A DNA stretch of 64,000 nucleotides from Methylobacterium sp. CB376 (GCF_029714205.1 NZ_CP121648.1:2108001-2172000); one strand, 5' to 3'; counted from the stretch's first letter, positions 35,316 through 43,782 are shown. Numbers and translations are program-made. Notes: a model not told the origin generated them from the sequence alone.

Positions 35316-35657
35316 GTGGGTAACAACATGTTCGACGGCTGCCCGGACGACCTTTTTGTTGATCCGGGCGGTGGACATGCGGGTCGGGTGCTGAGTGAAC
35401 GCGGGGCGGCGGGTCACCTCGGCGTGTCGGACCGCTATCTGCGCAGATGGCGCAGCAGGGGTGAGGGTCCGCCGTACGTCCGGCTAGGCACTCGAGTCGG
35501 CTACCGCATCGGGGACCTGAATGCGGCGAGCCTCCGCGCGCGCAAGGCGCACCCAGAACTGGCCCCTCTCGACCTCCCTGCGCACCCGCTCATCCTCGGC
35601 ATCCGCCAGGGCCAAGGCGCTGCGCCAGCTCCAGGAGCTGCTCGCGGACCTCGCTGA
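35316..35657 (+). CDS. Excisionase/MerR-like helix-turn-helix protein
   Basis: 113 aa from GTG 35316, with GGAGG six bases upstream. Residues 29-75 form a MerR/excisionase HTH_17 domain: VLSERGAAGHLGVSDRYLRR, WRSRGEGPPYVRLGTRVGYR. Such proteins direct integrase excision or act as small repressors. After about residue 80 the frame runs antisense to another broken frame and looks unnatural, so the natural C-terminus is probably lost. Confidence 0.55.
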   Translation: MGNNMFDGCPDDLFVDPGGGHAGRVLSERGAAGHLGVSDRYLRRWRSRGEGPPYVRLGTRVGYRIGDLNAASLRARKAHPELAPLDLPAHPLILGIRQGQGAAPAPGAARGPR

Positions 35658-35740
35658 CGGACAGCCACGCCGCCCGCTCGCGCATCCTGGGCTTGCTGCC
35701 GGTACTCGGCTGCCTTGGCGACGGGGTCTGCATGCGTGTC
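35510..35740 (-). pseudogene. Coding-like scrap opposite the HTH gene
   Basis: Two minus frames joined by a shift near 35625 read RAAWLSVSEVREQLLELAQR and then AEDERVRREVERGQFWVRLA, together like one small helical protein. Weak, because the opposite strand also codes in part. Confidence 0.25.
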
Positions 35741-35949
35741 CCGACGCGATGACGATCCGCGTTCGCGTTAGCGGTCGACTGGTGTGGGAGCACCACCTGC
35801 GATGCGCGCAGCCCCTAATTCGGGCGCGCGCTGAGGGTGCGCCTGCACACATATGGCGTGTGAAGGATTGTTTATACTCCCGATTGCTGGATACGGCTCA
35901 TGATATCGAGCGCAGATCAGCATCCATGCGCAAAACTATAGGTGCGCAC

Positions 35950-36138
35950 ATGAGTGAGAAAAAAGAACCCACACACCACGATCTTGATCGTCAAGGCTCT
36001 GAAATGGCCTGCGAACTCAAGGACCGTGATCTCAACGATTGTGAGCTTGATAATGTTGTCGGCGGATTAAGTAGTTCAGTTAGTGAGGTGATGAAAAATT
36101 TCGGGAGTGCCCTGCAGACCGCCGGACGAGGTGGTTAA
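35950..36138 (+). CDS. Short peptide with double-glycine leader (4)
   Basis: 62 aa. The leader is charged and ends KDRDLNDCELDNVVGG (Gly38-Gly39). The 23-residue core is LSSSVSEVMKNFGSALQTAG then RGG, a short amphipathic helix. An alternative start at 35926 adds eight residues. The 3' end of the gene is duplicated directly after it as a 30-bp repeat. No partner enzyme is adjacent. Confidence 0.5.
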   Translation: MSEKKEPTHHDLDRQGSEMACELKDRDLNDCELDNVVGGLSSSVSEVMKNFGSALQTAGRGG

Positions 36139-36171
36139 AGTTTCCGGGAATGCCCTGCAGACCGCCGCACG
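36099..36171. repeat. Imperfect 30-bp tandem duplication of a peptide core
   Basis: TTTCGGGAGTGCCCTGCAGA... at 36099 and TTTCCGGGAATGCCCTGCAG... at 36141 are near copies. The second lies beyond the stop, so it may be the scar of a lost repeat unit or second core. Confidence 0.7.
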
Positions 36172-36437
36172 CAGATCATATTGGAACTGATCGCGATGCT
36201 CGCCGGTGTTGCCGGTGCCCTAACGCTCGTCGTTGCCGCTCATCCGCGCGCAGAGCGCCTCTGGATCCGTCGGCTACGGTGACGAGCGGGCAGCTGTCGA
36301 ATCTCGTAAGCCGATCCGGTCGATACCCCCTGCCGTCTCAGCAGCCCTTGCGACGGTTCCGCTGGCCTCTGCCTCACAGGCCTAGCTCTCTCCCGAGCCG
36401 TGCGAGAGCAGCTTCGAGAGGGCTGTCTGCTCCACCG
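36139..36437. other. Intergenic stretch
   Basis: No gene supported apart from the duplicated core at its left end. It ends at IS6 copy 4. Confidence 0.35.
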
Positions 36438-37331
36438 GGGCCTGTCGCAAACACGAACGGGCCCGCGTTCACGGGTCGTTAGCCATAGCCGCCCAGCTTG
36501 CCGCCTCCGCCTCGGAGCCGGCCCATGATCCTCAACGCCGTCGCCCTCAAGCTGAAGCGACAGGCCCGCGGCGACTTCCGGGGCCGGCACTTCGAAGCCA
36601 CCCTGATCGTCCAAGCCGTCTCCTGGTCCCTGCGCTACGCCCTCAGCTACCGCGACATCGAGGAGATGCTGCTGGAGCGGGGCATGGAGGTGGATCACTC
36701 CACCATCAATCGCTGGGTGCTGTCCTACGCGCCCGCCATCGAACGGCGACTTCGCCGCTTCCGCAAGCCGCATTGCGGGACCGTGCGCGTGGACGAGACC
36801 TACATCAAGGTGCGGGGTCAGTGGCGCTACCTCTACCGGGCCATCGACAAGCACGGGCAGGCGATCGACTTCCTGCTCACCGCCAATCGCGACCTGGAGG
36901 CCGCCAAGCGCTTCTTCCGCAAGATGCTGCAGGATCAGCCACTGCTTGCCCCTGACCGCATCGGCACGGACGGCGCTGGCCCGTACCCGCCGGCGATCGC
37001 GGAGAGCCGCAAGGAGGGCCTGCTGCCACGGGCACCGACCCACCATGTCACCAAGCACCTGCAGCAGGGGATCGAGAGCGACCACTTCCGGGTCAAGCGG
37101 CCGATGCCGCGGGTGGGCGGCTTCCGTTCGTTCCACACGGCCCGCCGCACGATCTGCGGCTTTGAGGCGATGCTGTGGCTGCGCAAGGGCTTCGGCTTTG
37201 CCGGCGCGTGGACCGTGCGCGAGCAGAACCAGCTCCTCGCCTGCTGCTTTGGTCTTCTCGTCGCGAACAAAGTGTGAAAGCGGGGCGGTAGACGCCCTTC
37301 TGCGCCTCACAGCCGGGTTTGCGACACGCCC
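36438..37331 (+). mobile_element. IS6-family element, copy 4 (intact)
   Basis: Ends GGGCCTGTCGCAAAC and the inverse of GGGCGTGTCGCAAAC. Flanks CTCCACCG and GCGCGGAT show no target duplication. It carries a full transposase. Confidence 0.92.
36525..37277 (+). CDS. IS6-family transposase (copy 4)
   Basis: 250 aa, full length. Catalytic motifs are [25 protein letters not shown] and IESDHFRVK. It differs from copy 1 by scattered substitutions and has an unusual Cys in RRTICGFEAMLW. Start ATG 36525. Confidence 0.95.
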   Translation: MILNAVALKLKRQARGDFRGRHFEATLIVQAVSWSLRYALSYRDIEEMLLERGMEVDHSTINRWVLSYAPAIERRLRRFRKPHCGTVRVDETYIKVRGQWRYLYRAIDKHGQAIDFLLTANRDLEAAKRFFRKMLQDQPLLAPDRIGTDGAGPYPPAIAESRKEGLLPRAPTHHVTKHLQQGIESDHFRVKRPMPRVGGFRSFHTARRTICGFEAMLWLRKGFGFAGAWTVREQNQLLACCFGLLVANKV

Positions 37332-37399
37332 GCGCGGATCAGGCCGCTACGGGATGCCGCTCGAACTCTGATTGACCTGCTTCGGCGCGCCCGTCACCC

Positions 37400-37816
37400 T
37401 CAGATAGGCGAGTCAGTATGGGTATTGTCGTGAATATGCTGAATTGCACCGTCTGTTCTCACGAGTATGTTGATATTTGAACCACTATCACCATAGTTTA
37501 GTATACTATGCTGCTGTGTTATTATCCCTAAAGCGTCGCTATAGAGAACTGATGTATTTTGATGATAGTGATTTGCGTTGCTTACTATATTTCCCGTCGC
37601 CTCTGTTGTAAATAACAAGGCGTAAGTCGTATAATCGTACTGCGTAACAGAGTGATCATTTCCATGATTGTTATGAACACCGCCGTCTAAGATATTTGTG
37701 TCGTACTGAAAATCCTCAAACTGTGTTTGTGTATTCACAATCTCATTGTTGAATTCCGTGACATCTGTACGTGTGCCGCCATTCGGGCCGGGCGTGACCA
37801 CAACCGTTTTCGCCAT
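37400..37816 (-). CDS. Low-GC His/Asn/Asp/Thr-rich protein of unknown family
   Basis: 138 aa, starting MAKTVVVTPGPNGGTRTDVT behind a perfect AGGAGG. The body is polar and strand-forming (GGVHNNHGNDHSVTQYDYTT, VSNANHYHQNTSVLYSDALG, GAIQHIHDNTHTDSPI), with many His/Asn/Asp that could bind metal and no Cys. GC is far below its surroundings, so it was acquired. There is no signal peptide; the repetitive beta character resembles surface or secreted proteins. No known family recognised. Confidence 0.65.
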   Translation of the reverse strand: MAKTVVVTPGPNGGTRTDVTEFNNEIVNTQTQFEDFQYDTNILDGGVHNNHGNDHSVTQYDYTTYALLFTTEATGNIVSNANHYHQNTSVLYSDALGIITQQHSILNYGDSGSNINILVRTDGAIQHIHDNTHTDSPI

Positions 37817-38197
37817 GTTAGCCTCCTGGACGTCGATAGATCAGCGGCTGTTTTCACAATAAAACTTGCAGAAAAAGTATCATTATTCATTATCTCAATC
37901 GAGGAGTTCATATGCACCTCAGTATAATCGCAGGGTGCCAGATAAAAATAACCTATGATAATATCCTAGATGAACGGCAGAGGAGCTCATTTTGTCGGCG
38001 GATACGCCCCGCGGAGGCGCGCGGCGCCCCCTGCCCGCCCGCAGGCGGACCGGCAGCGATGATCAGGATCTCGCGCCATGGCCGCCGGATCGCCGGCGTG
38101 CGGTAGCCCCGCGCATCGCATGTCAGTGAACAACCCGATCAGCTGCAATGGTCAATACCCAATCAGCCAGGCCGTTCTGAGGTCCGCTGTCCACCGA
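37817..38197. other. Low-GC upstream region then GC-rich filler
   Basis: 37817-37980 is AT-rich and probably holds the promoter of the minus-strand protein. A minus frame there (MHMNSSIEIMNNDTFSASFI) may be a tiny leader gene that runs into its start. The rest shows nothing. Confidence 0.4.
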
Positions 38198-38365
38198 GGC
38201 CGTGTGAAAACTCAGGCGCGCTCCGAAATCGGAGAATAATCTTCTACACAGCCGTTATCCGAGCATCCTGGATGGCGGCCGAGATGCCAACTGGGTGCCT
38301 ATTCCGGCGCTGCCCAGGGTTATCGAGGGAAGATCCTCCTGCCGCCTTTGCGTTTTCACACAGCC
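38198..38365. mobile_element. Second MITE type, single copy
   Basis: 168 bp with inverted ends GGCCGTGTGAAAAC and the inverse of GGCTGTGTGAAAAC. These ends resemble those of IS5-group elements. No coding frame inside and no matching transposase in the window. Confidence 0.7.
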
Positions 38366-38407
38366 TCCACCCATAGCGACCCTGCCCCGGAACCGGACCT
38401 ACGATGC

Positions 38408-39137
38408 CTAGACCAGCCCCGCCTTGATCGCGTCACCGATCCGGCTCGCCGCGGCGCGGCCGGGAGGACCGTTCTTGAGGTCGTTCACGACCTCGTCGTC
38501 GCGCAGGCGCGAGTAGCCGCCCGCTGTCGACTTGACCCACTCGACCCGCTCGGACATCGGGACGCCCGTCGCGCCCTCGAACGGGGTGGTCGCGGCGTTG
38601 AACTTCGCGAGGGCCCAGCGCTCGGTCGTGTGTAGCTCGTGCGGGGCGTGCTGGAGCCGCGCGTTGAAGCCGGCGTAGCCGCGTATCGAAGCCAGACGGT
38701 CCCGAGATAGACACTGCGCGATCCCGAACGCCCCCGAGCGCGGGTTCACCGAGGTCGGGCCGCCGCGGGCCTCCACGGCCGACCAGCGCGCCACCAGGGC
38801 CTTCGCGCCCAGCTCCGAGGCGCCGCCCTTCGCAAGCACGTCGACCGCGTGTTGCTGCCGCTCCACCGTCCACCAGCTGCCGATGCCTGCGTTGCTCCGG
38901 AGCCGCGTGAGAGCGCCGTCGAGGGTAGGCGCGGAGCCGCCGCTACCTCCGCCCCCCGCCGGCCTCCGGAACGCCGCCGACCTTATCGACGGCCCGGCCG
39001 ACCTCGGTCCATTCCTCGCGGAACGACACGACGCTGTCGTCCTTGGCGACGCGCTGAAGGGCGCCCTGAAGCTTCGCCAGCGGCGCCGAGAACTGATCGT
39101 CGACGCTAATCCTGAAACGTAAGCTCTCGTCTGTCAT
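38408..39137 (-). pseudogene. Phage tail tape measure/lysozyme protein, shortened and frameshifted
   Basis: The 5' part (39137-38943) reads MTDESLRFRISVDDQFSAPL ... EVGRAVDKVGG, a tape-measure-like N-terminus. After a shift in a G-run near 38955 the frame continues GGSGGSAPTLDGALTRLRSN and then a phage tail lysozyme domain: VARWSAVEARGGPTSVNPRS, GAFGIAQ. The central membrane and repeat parts of a tape measure protein are missing. A related scrap lies at 44390. Phage remnant. Confidence 0.7.
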
Positions 39138-39264
39138 CGTCTAATTACCTATGTGAAGACTGGGGCAGCATCTTAGACTAACGTCTTGCGTATGTGCTTG
39201 CGCACATTGTCGATTTTGCTATATAGAACCATTCTAGCATGGCAGGGCAAAACGGAGTAAAGAA

Positions 39265-39735
39265 ATGGAAAGAGGTCAACATAATAACGCTAACGTCAAT
39301 GCCAATCTTGCCGATACTGAGGCCGCAGGATCTATAAGCTTAGTTGCTGGTATTGTAGCCGCTTACGTGTCCAACAACTCGGTTCGGCCAGACGACCTGC
39401 CGAGCCTGATCGCTGCTGTAGGTGCCACTCTCGGCGATCTCGGAAAGCCCGCCGCGCCTCCGGTCGAGGAGAAGCCGAAGGCCACCCCGACCCAGATCCG
39501 CAAATCGATCACGCCGGACGCTCTGATCAGCTTCATCGATGCAAAGCCGTACAAGTCCATGAAGCGGCATCTCACCAAGAACGGTCTGACGCCTGACGAG
39601 TATCGGCAGATGTACGGCTTGCCGAGGGACTACCCCATGGTGGCGCCAAACTACGCGGCCCAGCGCTCCGAACTTGCCAAGAGCATGGGCCTCGGGGCCA
39701 TCCGTCGAGGGGGCGCGAGGGGTACGCCCAAGTAG
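39265..39735 (+). CDS. MucR/Ros-family regulator 1, zinc ligands altered
   Basis: 156 aa. The N-terminal helix pair SLVAGIVAAYVSNNSVRPDD and the C-terminal KPYKSMKRHLTKNGLTPDEY, GLPRDYPMVAPNYAAQRSEL are diagnostic of MucR/Ros. The usual Cys of the C-x2-C/D zinc finger is replaced (ALISFIDAKPY), leaving only the His region, a variation known in some MucR homologues. These proteins repress exopolysaccharide, motility and mobile-element genes. A terminator follows. Confidence 0.88.
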   Translation: MERGQHNNANVNANLADTEAAGSISLVAGIVAAYVSNNSVRPDDLPSLIAAVGATLGDLGKPAAPPVEEKPKATPTQIRKSITPDALISFIDAKPYKSMKRHLTKNGLTPDEYRQMYGLPRDYPMVAPNYAAQRSELAKSMGLGAIRRGGARGTPK

Positions 39736-39783
39736 TTCGTGCACCTCATACGCCCGCCCCTCCCGCTCACGCGAGCACGGGAG

Positions 39784-39816
39784 GAGGCGGGCGGCCGAGT
39801 GCTGGCCGCCCGCCTC
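39784..39816 (+). terminator. Terminator after MucR-like gene 1
   Basis: GAGGCGGGCGGCC / GGCCGCCCGCCTC is a perfect 13-bp stem with a 7-base loop, 48 bases after the stop. Confidence 0.75.
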
Positions 39817-39974
39817 TCCCCATACCAAAACAAGTCCAAAGATGGGCACAGAACATAGCGGCTACATACCGTAATCGTGCGGCAAAGACTGTCAGTGCCG
39901 CTTGACTTTGCCAGCTTGATTGCCGATCTAGCGCGGCTTCAAATCGTTCGAAGCTTCAACAAAGATGGCAAAAG

Positions 39975-40406
39975 ATGGCCGAGATGCGAGAAAACGCTTC
40001 CGAGACTGACGCGATCGAACTGACCGCCGCGATCATCGCCGCGTACGTGTCGAAGAACGCGACCCCGATGGGCGACCTGCCGGGGGTGATCGCCTCGGTG
40101 CACGACGCGCTAATCCAGCTCTCCAAGCCGTCGGCCGCCGAGCCCGCACCCCTCGTCCCGCCCGTGCCGATCAAGAGGACGGTCACGCCGGACTTCATCA
40201 TCAGCCTTGAGGACGGTCGGCAGTACAAGTCGCTGAAGCGGCACCTCAGGACGCGCGGCCTCACGCCCGAGCAGTACCGGCAGAAGTGGGGCCTGCCGCC
40301 CGACTACCCGATGGTGGCGGCGAACTACGCCGCGCAGCGCTCCGAGCTTGCCAAGAGCATCGGCCTCGGCCAGTCCCGCCGCGCCGCGGGCCAGAAGGGC
40401 AAGTAG
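39975..40406 (+). CDS. MucR/Ros-family regulator 2, zinc ligands altered
   Basis: 143 aa. Same architecture as the gene at 39265: AIELTAAIIAAYVSKNATPM, then RTVTPDFIISLEDGRQYKSL, KRHLRTRGLTPEQYRQKWGL, YPMVAANYAAQRSELAKSIG. The first zinc Cys is again absent (FIISLEDG for xxxCLEDG). It is higher in GC than copy 1, so the two were probably acquired separately rather than by recent duplication. Its stop abuts the stop of the convergent terminase scrap. Confidence 0.9.
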   Translation: MAEMRENASETDAIELTAAIIAAYVSKNATPMGDLPGVIASVHDALIQLSKPSAAEPAPLVPPVPIKRTVTPDFIISLEDGRQYKSLKRHLRTRGLTPEQYRQKWGLPPDYPMVAANYAAQRSELAKSIGLGQSRRAAGQKGK

Positions 40407-40777
40407 CTACTCGTCGGGGTCGCGGTCCGCCTCCGCGTCTGCCGACCGGATCGGCGACGTCACCGCGACCTCGATCCCGTCCAACTCGATCAAAATGTCT
40501 ATCAACTCGCCGCGGATCAGGGTGGCGACCTCGGCCGCGGTCCTCATCGTGACGACCCGCGGCGCCGTTTTGGCGGGCAGGGCGAGCAGCCGGGATCGCA
40601 TCGCGCCGACCGCCGCGCCCCAGGTCGCCTCGATGTCGTCGGCGGGCACCAACTCGCCGCGGAGCTGCGCCAGCTCCAGCCCGGCGAGGTCGGCCCGCGC
40701 CGCGGTCAGCCGCGCCCTCTCGGTCACGTAGTCGTCCGCGGCCGGCTCGTCCACGGCAGCCCGCTTCGTGAGCCAGC
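40407..40777 (-). pseudogene. Phage terminase small subunit, C-terminal part
   Basis: About 120 residues: YVTERARLTAARADLAGLEL, AQLRGELVPADDIEATWGAA, MRSRLLALPAKTAPRVV, LIRGELIDILIEL. This is the typical C-terminal half of Nu1-type small terminase subunits, which recognise the DNA packaging site. The N-terminal HTH is removed by IS6 copy 5, whose end is at 40778. Confidence 0.75.
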
Positions 40778-41673
40778 GGGGCGTGTCGCAAACTCGGGTT
40801 CAGGCCGCAGAAGGACCTCTGCCGCCCCGCTTTCATGCTTTGTTCGCAACGGGAAGGCCGAAGCAGGTGGCCAGCAGGTGGTTCTGCTCCCGCACGGTCC
40901 ACGCGCCCGCGAACCCGGAGCCCTTGCGCAGCCACAGCATCGCCTCGAAGCCCTGGATCGTGCGCCGGGCCGTGTGGAAGGAGCGGAACCCGCCCACCCG
41001 CGGCATCGCCCGCTTCACCCGGAAGTGGTCGCTCTCGATCCCCTGCTGCAGGTGCTTGCTGACGTGGTGGGTCGGAGCGCGCGGCAGCAGGCCCTCCTTG
41101 CGGCTCTCGGCGATCGCCGGCGGGTAGGGGCCGGCGCCGTCCGTGCCGATCCGGTCGGGCGCGAGAAGCGGCTGATCCTGCAGCATCTTGCGGAAGAAGC
41201 GCTTGGCGGCCTCCAGGTCGCGGTTGGCGGTGAGCAGGAAGTCGACCGCCTCGCCATGCTTGTCGATGGCCCGGTACAGGTAGCGCCATTGGCCGCGTAC
41301 CTTGATGTACGTTTCATCCACGCGCACGGTCCCGCAATGCGGCTTGGGGAGCGGCGAAGTCGCCGCTCGTTGGCGGGCGCGTAGGACAGCACCCAGCGGT
41401 TGATGGTGGAGTGGTCGACCGTGAGACCCCTCTCCAGGAGCATCTCCTCGATGTCGCCGTAGCTCAGCGCGTAGCGCAGGGACCAGGAGACAGCCTGCAC
41501 ACTTCAGCGTGGCTTCGAAATGCCGGCCCCGGAAGTCGCCGCGGGCCTGCCGCTTCAGCTTGAGGGCGAAGGTGTTGAGGATCATGGGCCGGCTCCGGAG
41601 CGGAGGCGGCAAGCTCGGCGGGCATGGCTAACGGCCCGTGAACGCGGGGCCCCATCGCGTTTGCGACAGGCCC
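40778..41673 (-). mobile_element. IS6-family element, copy 5 (decayed)
   Basis: Ends GGGCGTGTCGCAAAC and the inverse of GGGCCTGTCGCAAAC. Flanks GAGCCAGC and ACGAATAG differ. The insertion disrupted a phage terminase gene. Confidence 0.92.
40833..41585 (-). pseudogene. IS6-family transposase (copy 5), two frameshifts
   Basis: It starts MILNTFALKLKRQARGDF and is normal to FEATL. It then shifts frame for about 50 residues (the correct frame there reads AVSWSLRYALSYGDIEEMLL) and returns at [14 protein letters not shown] through loss of a base. The ends are conserved, so the lesion is a pair of compensating indels. Inactive. Confidence 0.9.
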
Positions 41674-41715
41674 ACGAATAGTCAGGCGGCGCCCCGGCCC
41701 ATGTGGCTCTTCGCG

Positions 41716-41858
41716 TTCGGCCAAGCGGACGCTCGCGATCCGTCGCATGACGGCTACGCATGAGCTTCCGGCCCTGCCGCGCCCGGCTTCCGCGAATCCT
41801 GACCCGAACCTCTAGGTAGCGGTGGCGGGTCTGCGACCTGCCTCCCGGCAGCCTCACC
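41716..41858. repeat. Inverted repeat arm 1
   Basis: About 143 bp; the reverse complement matches 42142-42286 at roughly 80% by eye, including GAGCGTCCGCTTGGCCGAAC and GCTGCCGGGAGGCAG. The arms flank about 280 bases that contain MITE copy D. No gene is clear in either arm. Confidence 0.75.
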
Positions 41859-41957
41859 CGGGTTCCGCGGCCCTGGATTCACAGATCTATCCCTCTCAGT
41901 AGGCGTGCCCTGCGCAGATCTGCACCCTCCCCCCACGGGCGAGGTGGCGGGTCTGCG

Positions 41958-42141
41958 GGGCGTGTCGCAAACGTTCAACAGCCGAAAAGATCTTCTCCGA
42001 ACAGCGCGTTACAATGCCTGCTCACCCCCCTTCGACGAGGTCGGCGAAGCGGTTTGACGGGCCTGATATCGCCCCATCGGACCGGAGTGCGCCCGTGCCG
42101 GGAGCATGATTTTCTACGCCAAACATCTTTGCGACACGCCC
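41958..42141. mobile_element. MITE-like repeat, copy D (inverted)
   Basis: 184 bp with perfect GGGCGTGTCGCAAA inverted ends, in the opposite orientation to copies A, B, C and E. Its right end coincides exactly with the start of inverted repeat arm 2. Confidence 0.9.
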
Positions 42142-42286
42142 GGTCAGGCTGCCGGGAGGCAGGGTCGCAGGCCCGCCGGCGCCACCTAGAGATGCAGCAG
42201 CGCCATCGCGGGAGCGGGGCGCGGCAGGGCTGGAAGCTCATGCGTGCGCGTCATGCGACGGGCCGCGAGCGTCCGCTTGGCCGAAC
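42142..42286. repeat. Inverted repeat arm 2
   Basis: About 145 bp, inverted match of 41716-41858, directly abutting MITE copy D. Confidence 0.75.
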
Positions 42287-42447
42287 ATAGTGGGTCACGC
42301 CCGGCAGCATGCCGCCGACCGATCGTTAACCATTTCGCCGGGCGGACCCTGGCTCGTCCTTGGAGGCGGCGCTGGAGCCGCCGCGAAGGGGCATCGGTGC
42401 CTGAAATTTCCTGGCCTTCGTGCCGGGGCACCCCGTAGGAGGGCGGG

Positions 42448-42693
42448 ATGACCTACACTCTCGTCCCTCTGGCTCCCGGCTCCTACGACGTCCTGCTCGA
42501 CGGTGAGATCATCGCGAGCCTCGTTCGAGATGTGCAGCCGCACCGCCGCTCACGTGACTGGCACATCGAGTTGCTGACGTGGTCGCCGGGCGTGACACCG
42601 CCGGTGCCGTTCCTCAACCCGGTCCACACCTTTCCAAGCTTCCCGGCCGCGCTGGAGTGGCTCGGCGTTCCCAACACTGGATGGGTGAACTGA
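42448..42693 (+). CDS. Hypothetical 81-aa protein
   Basis: MTYTLVPLAPGSYDVLLDGE, IIASLVRDVQPHRRSRDWHI, then a Pro-rich, helical end FPSFPAALEWLGVPNTGWVN. The pattern suggests a small beta-sandwich-like domain with a C-terminal helix. Good GGAGG ribosome site eight bases upstream. Family unknown. Confidence 0.6.
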   Translation: MTYTLVPLAPGSYDVLLDGEIIASLVRDVQPHRRSRDWHIELLTWSPGVTPPVPFLNPVHTFPSFPAALEWLGVPNTGWVN

Positions 42694-42743
42694 TGCGGTA
42701 GGCGGACATTGTTGCACCGCAATATGAGTGCATCGTACAATGC

Positions 42744-42923
42744 ATGAACAGTAAGCTGAGCAATGGGCCCGAAGGAGTGGCCTCGAACCGAAGCCGTTGT
42801 CTGGCGGTCACCTGCAAGCGTTGTGGCGCACTGCCGGCCAGCCAGGAGGAACGCGAGCACGTCTACCAGGACCTCTTCTGCCACGCTTGTAGCAAGCAGC
42901 AGGAGGTGGACGTGGATGACTAA
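42744..42923 (+). CDS. 59-aa zinc-ribbon protein
   Basis: Two CxxC knuckles (TCKRCGALPASQEER, LFCHACSKQQEVDVDD) make a likely structural zinc site. It starts at ATG 42744 and follows the 42448 gene by 50 bases on the same strand, so the two may be co-transcribed. Distinct from family Z. Confidence 0.5.
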   Translation: MNSKLSNGPEGVASNRSRCLAVTCKRCGALPASQEEREHVYQDLFCHACSKQQEVDVDD

Positions 42924-43476
42924 ACCCGCATTTCGCCTGTGGAACCCTGGATCTCAGCAAGCCCATGCGGCGGGACGAGCACTCTGGGCTTCGTGGCGCT
43001 CCAGGCCGGCCTTGTCAGGGGGGGCGGGGATGTCCGCCGCACCCCAGATCCGAGGTTAAGGGCAGGGCGGGCGTTCCATGAGGGATCGGGCAAGGCTCGA
43101 CGTCAGCCGGATCAGGCACGTAGGCGCACACGCGCAGTGGTGGCTTGAGGAAGCGTCTGGCGGGCAGAATTCTGAACATGTACCGGACGCATGCCAGCTA
43201 AGTAGATCGACGTAGCTGGTGCACACGTTCGGAAATGAGGAGCCCTGGCGACGAGCGCCTTAAAGCTCAAATCCGCACCGCGGTTGGCCTTCCGAATAGC
43301 TAAGTTGCCATAAACATGGGCAAAAATCACATTCTGCCTGTGGCATTCCTGCACATATGAACGATAGTACTTAAAATATTTAGCCATGCACCATATTTCT
43401 TGCTCAAATAACCTATTGTGCAATGCAGCAATCGGTGCTCATCTGGCGCGAGAGATTTCAAAATTCGGAGGTTCCG
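42924..43476. other. Stretch without recognisable genes
   Basis: GC-rich to 43260 then AT-richer. The right end contains the promoter region and CGGAGG site of the next gene. Confidence 0.4.
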
Positions 43477-43713
43477 ATGCGCACCACGCTCTGCGTGTGC
43501 ATGTTCGCCATCACTGCCGCTGCCGCCCCCGTCCGCGCTGGCGACACAAGTATGACGGTCTCCCCACCTCTCTTCCGTGAGATGGCGCGCGAAACCGCCA
43601 AGGTGCGGCCTTCGTCCGAATTGAGTGTTTCCCCGCAGCCTGTCGCCGCCTCGCGCCAGCCCCAGCTCGGTGCCGCGCCTGAGGCGCCGGCCCGTACGGG
43701 TTCGATCGACTAG
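43477..43713 (+). CDS. Small secreted protein
   Basis: 78 aa, MRTTLCVCMFAITAAAAPVRA is a signal peptide with cleavage near VRAGD. The mature part is short, polar and Ser/Pro-rich. CGGAGG lies seven bases before ATG 43477. No family recognised. Confidence 0.55.
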   Translation: MRTTLCVCMFAITAAAAPVRAGDTSMTVSPPLFREMARETAKVRPSSELSVSPQPVAASRQPQLGAAPEAPARTGSID

Positions 43714-43782
43714 CGAACGAGAACGGCTCGACGCGTCCGGCGCCAGAGACCCCACGCGCGGGCCGGGCTGCTCCGTGTCCCG

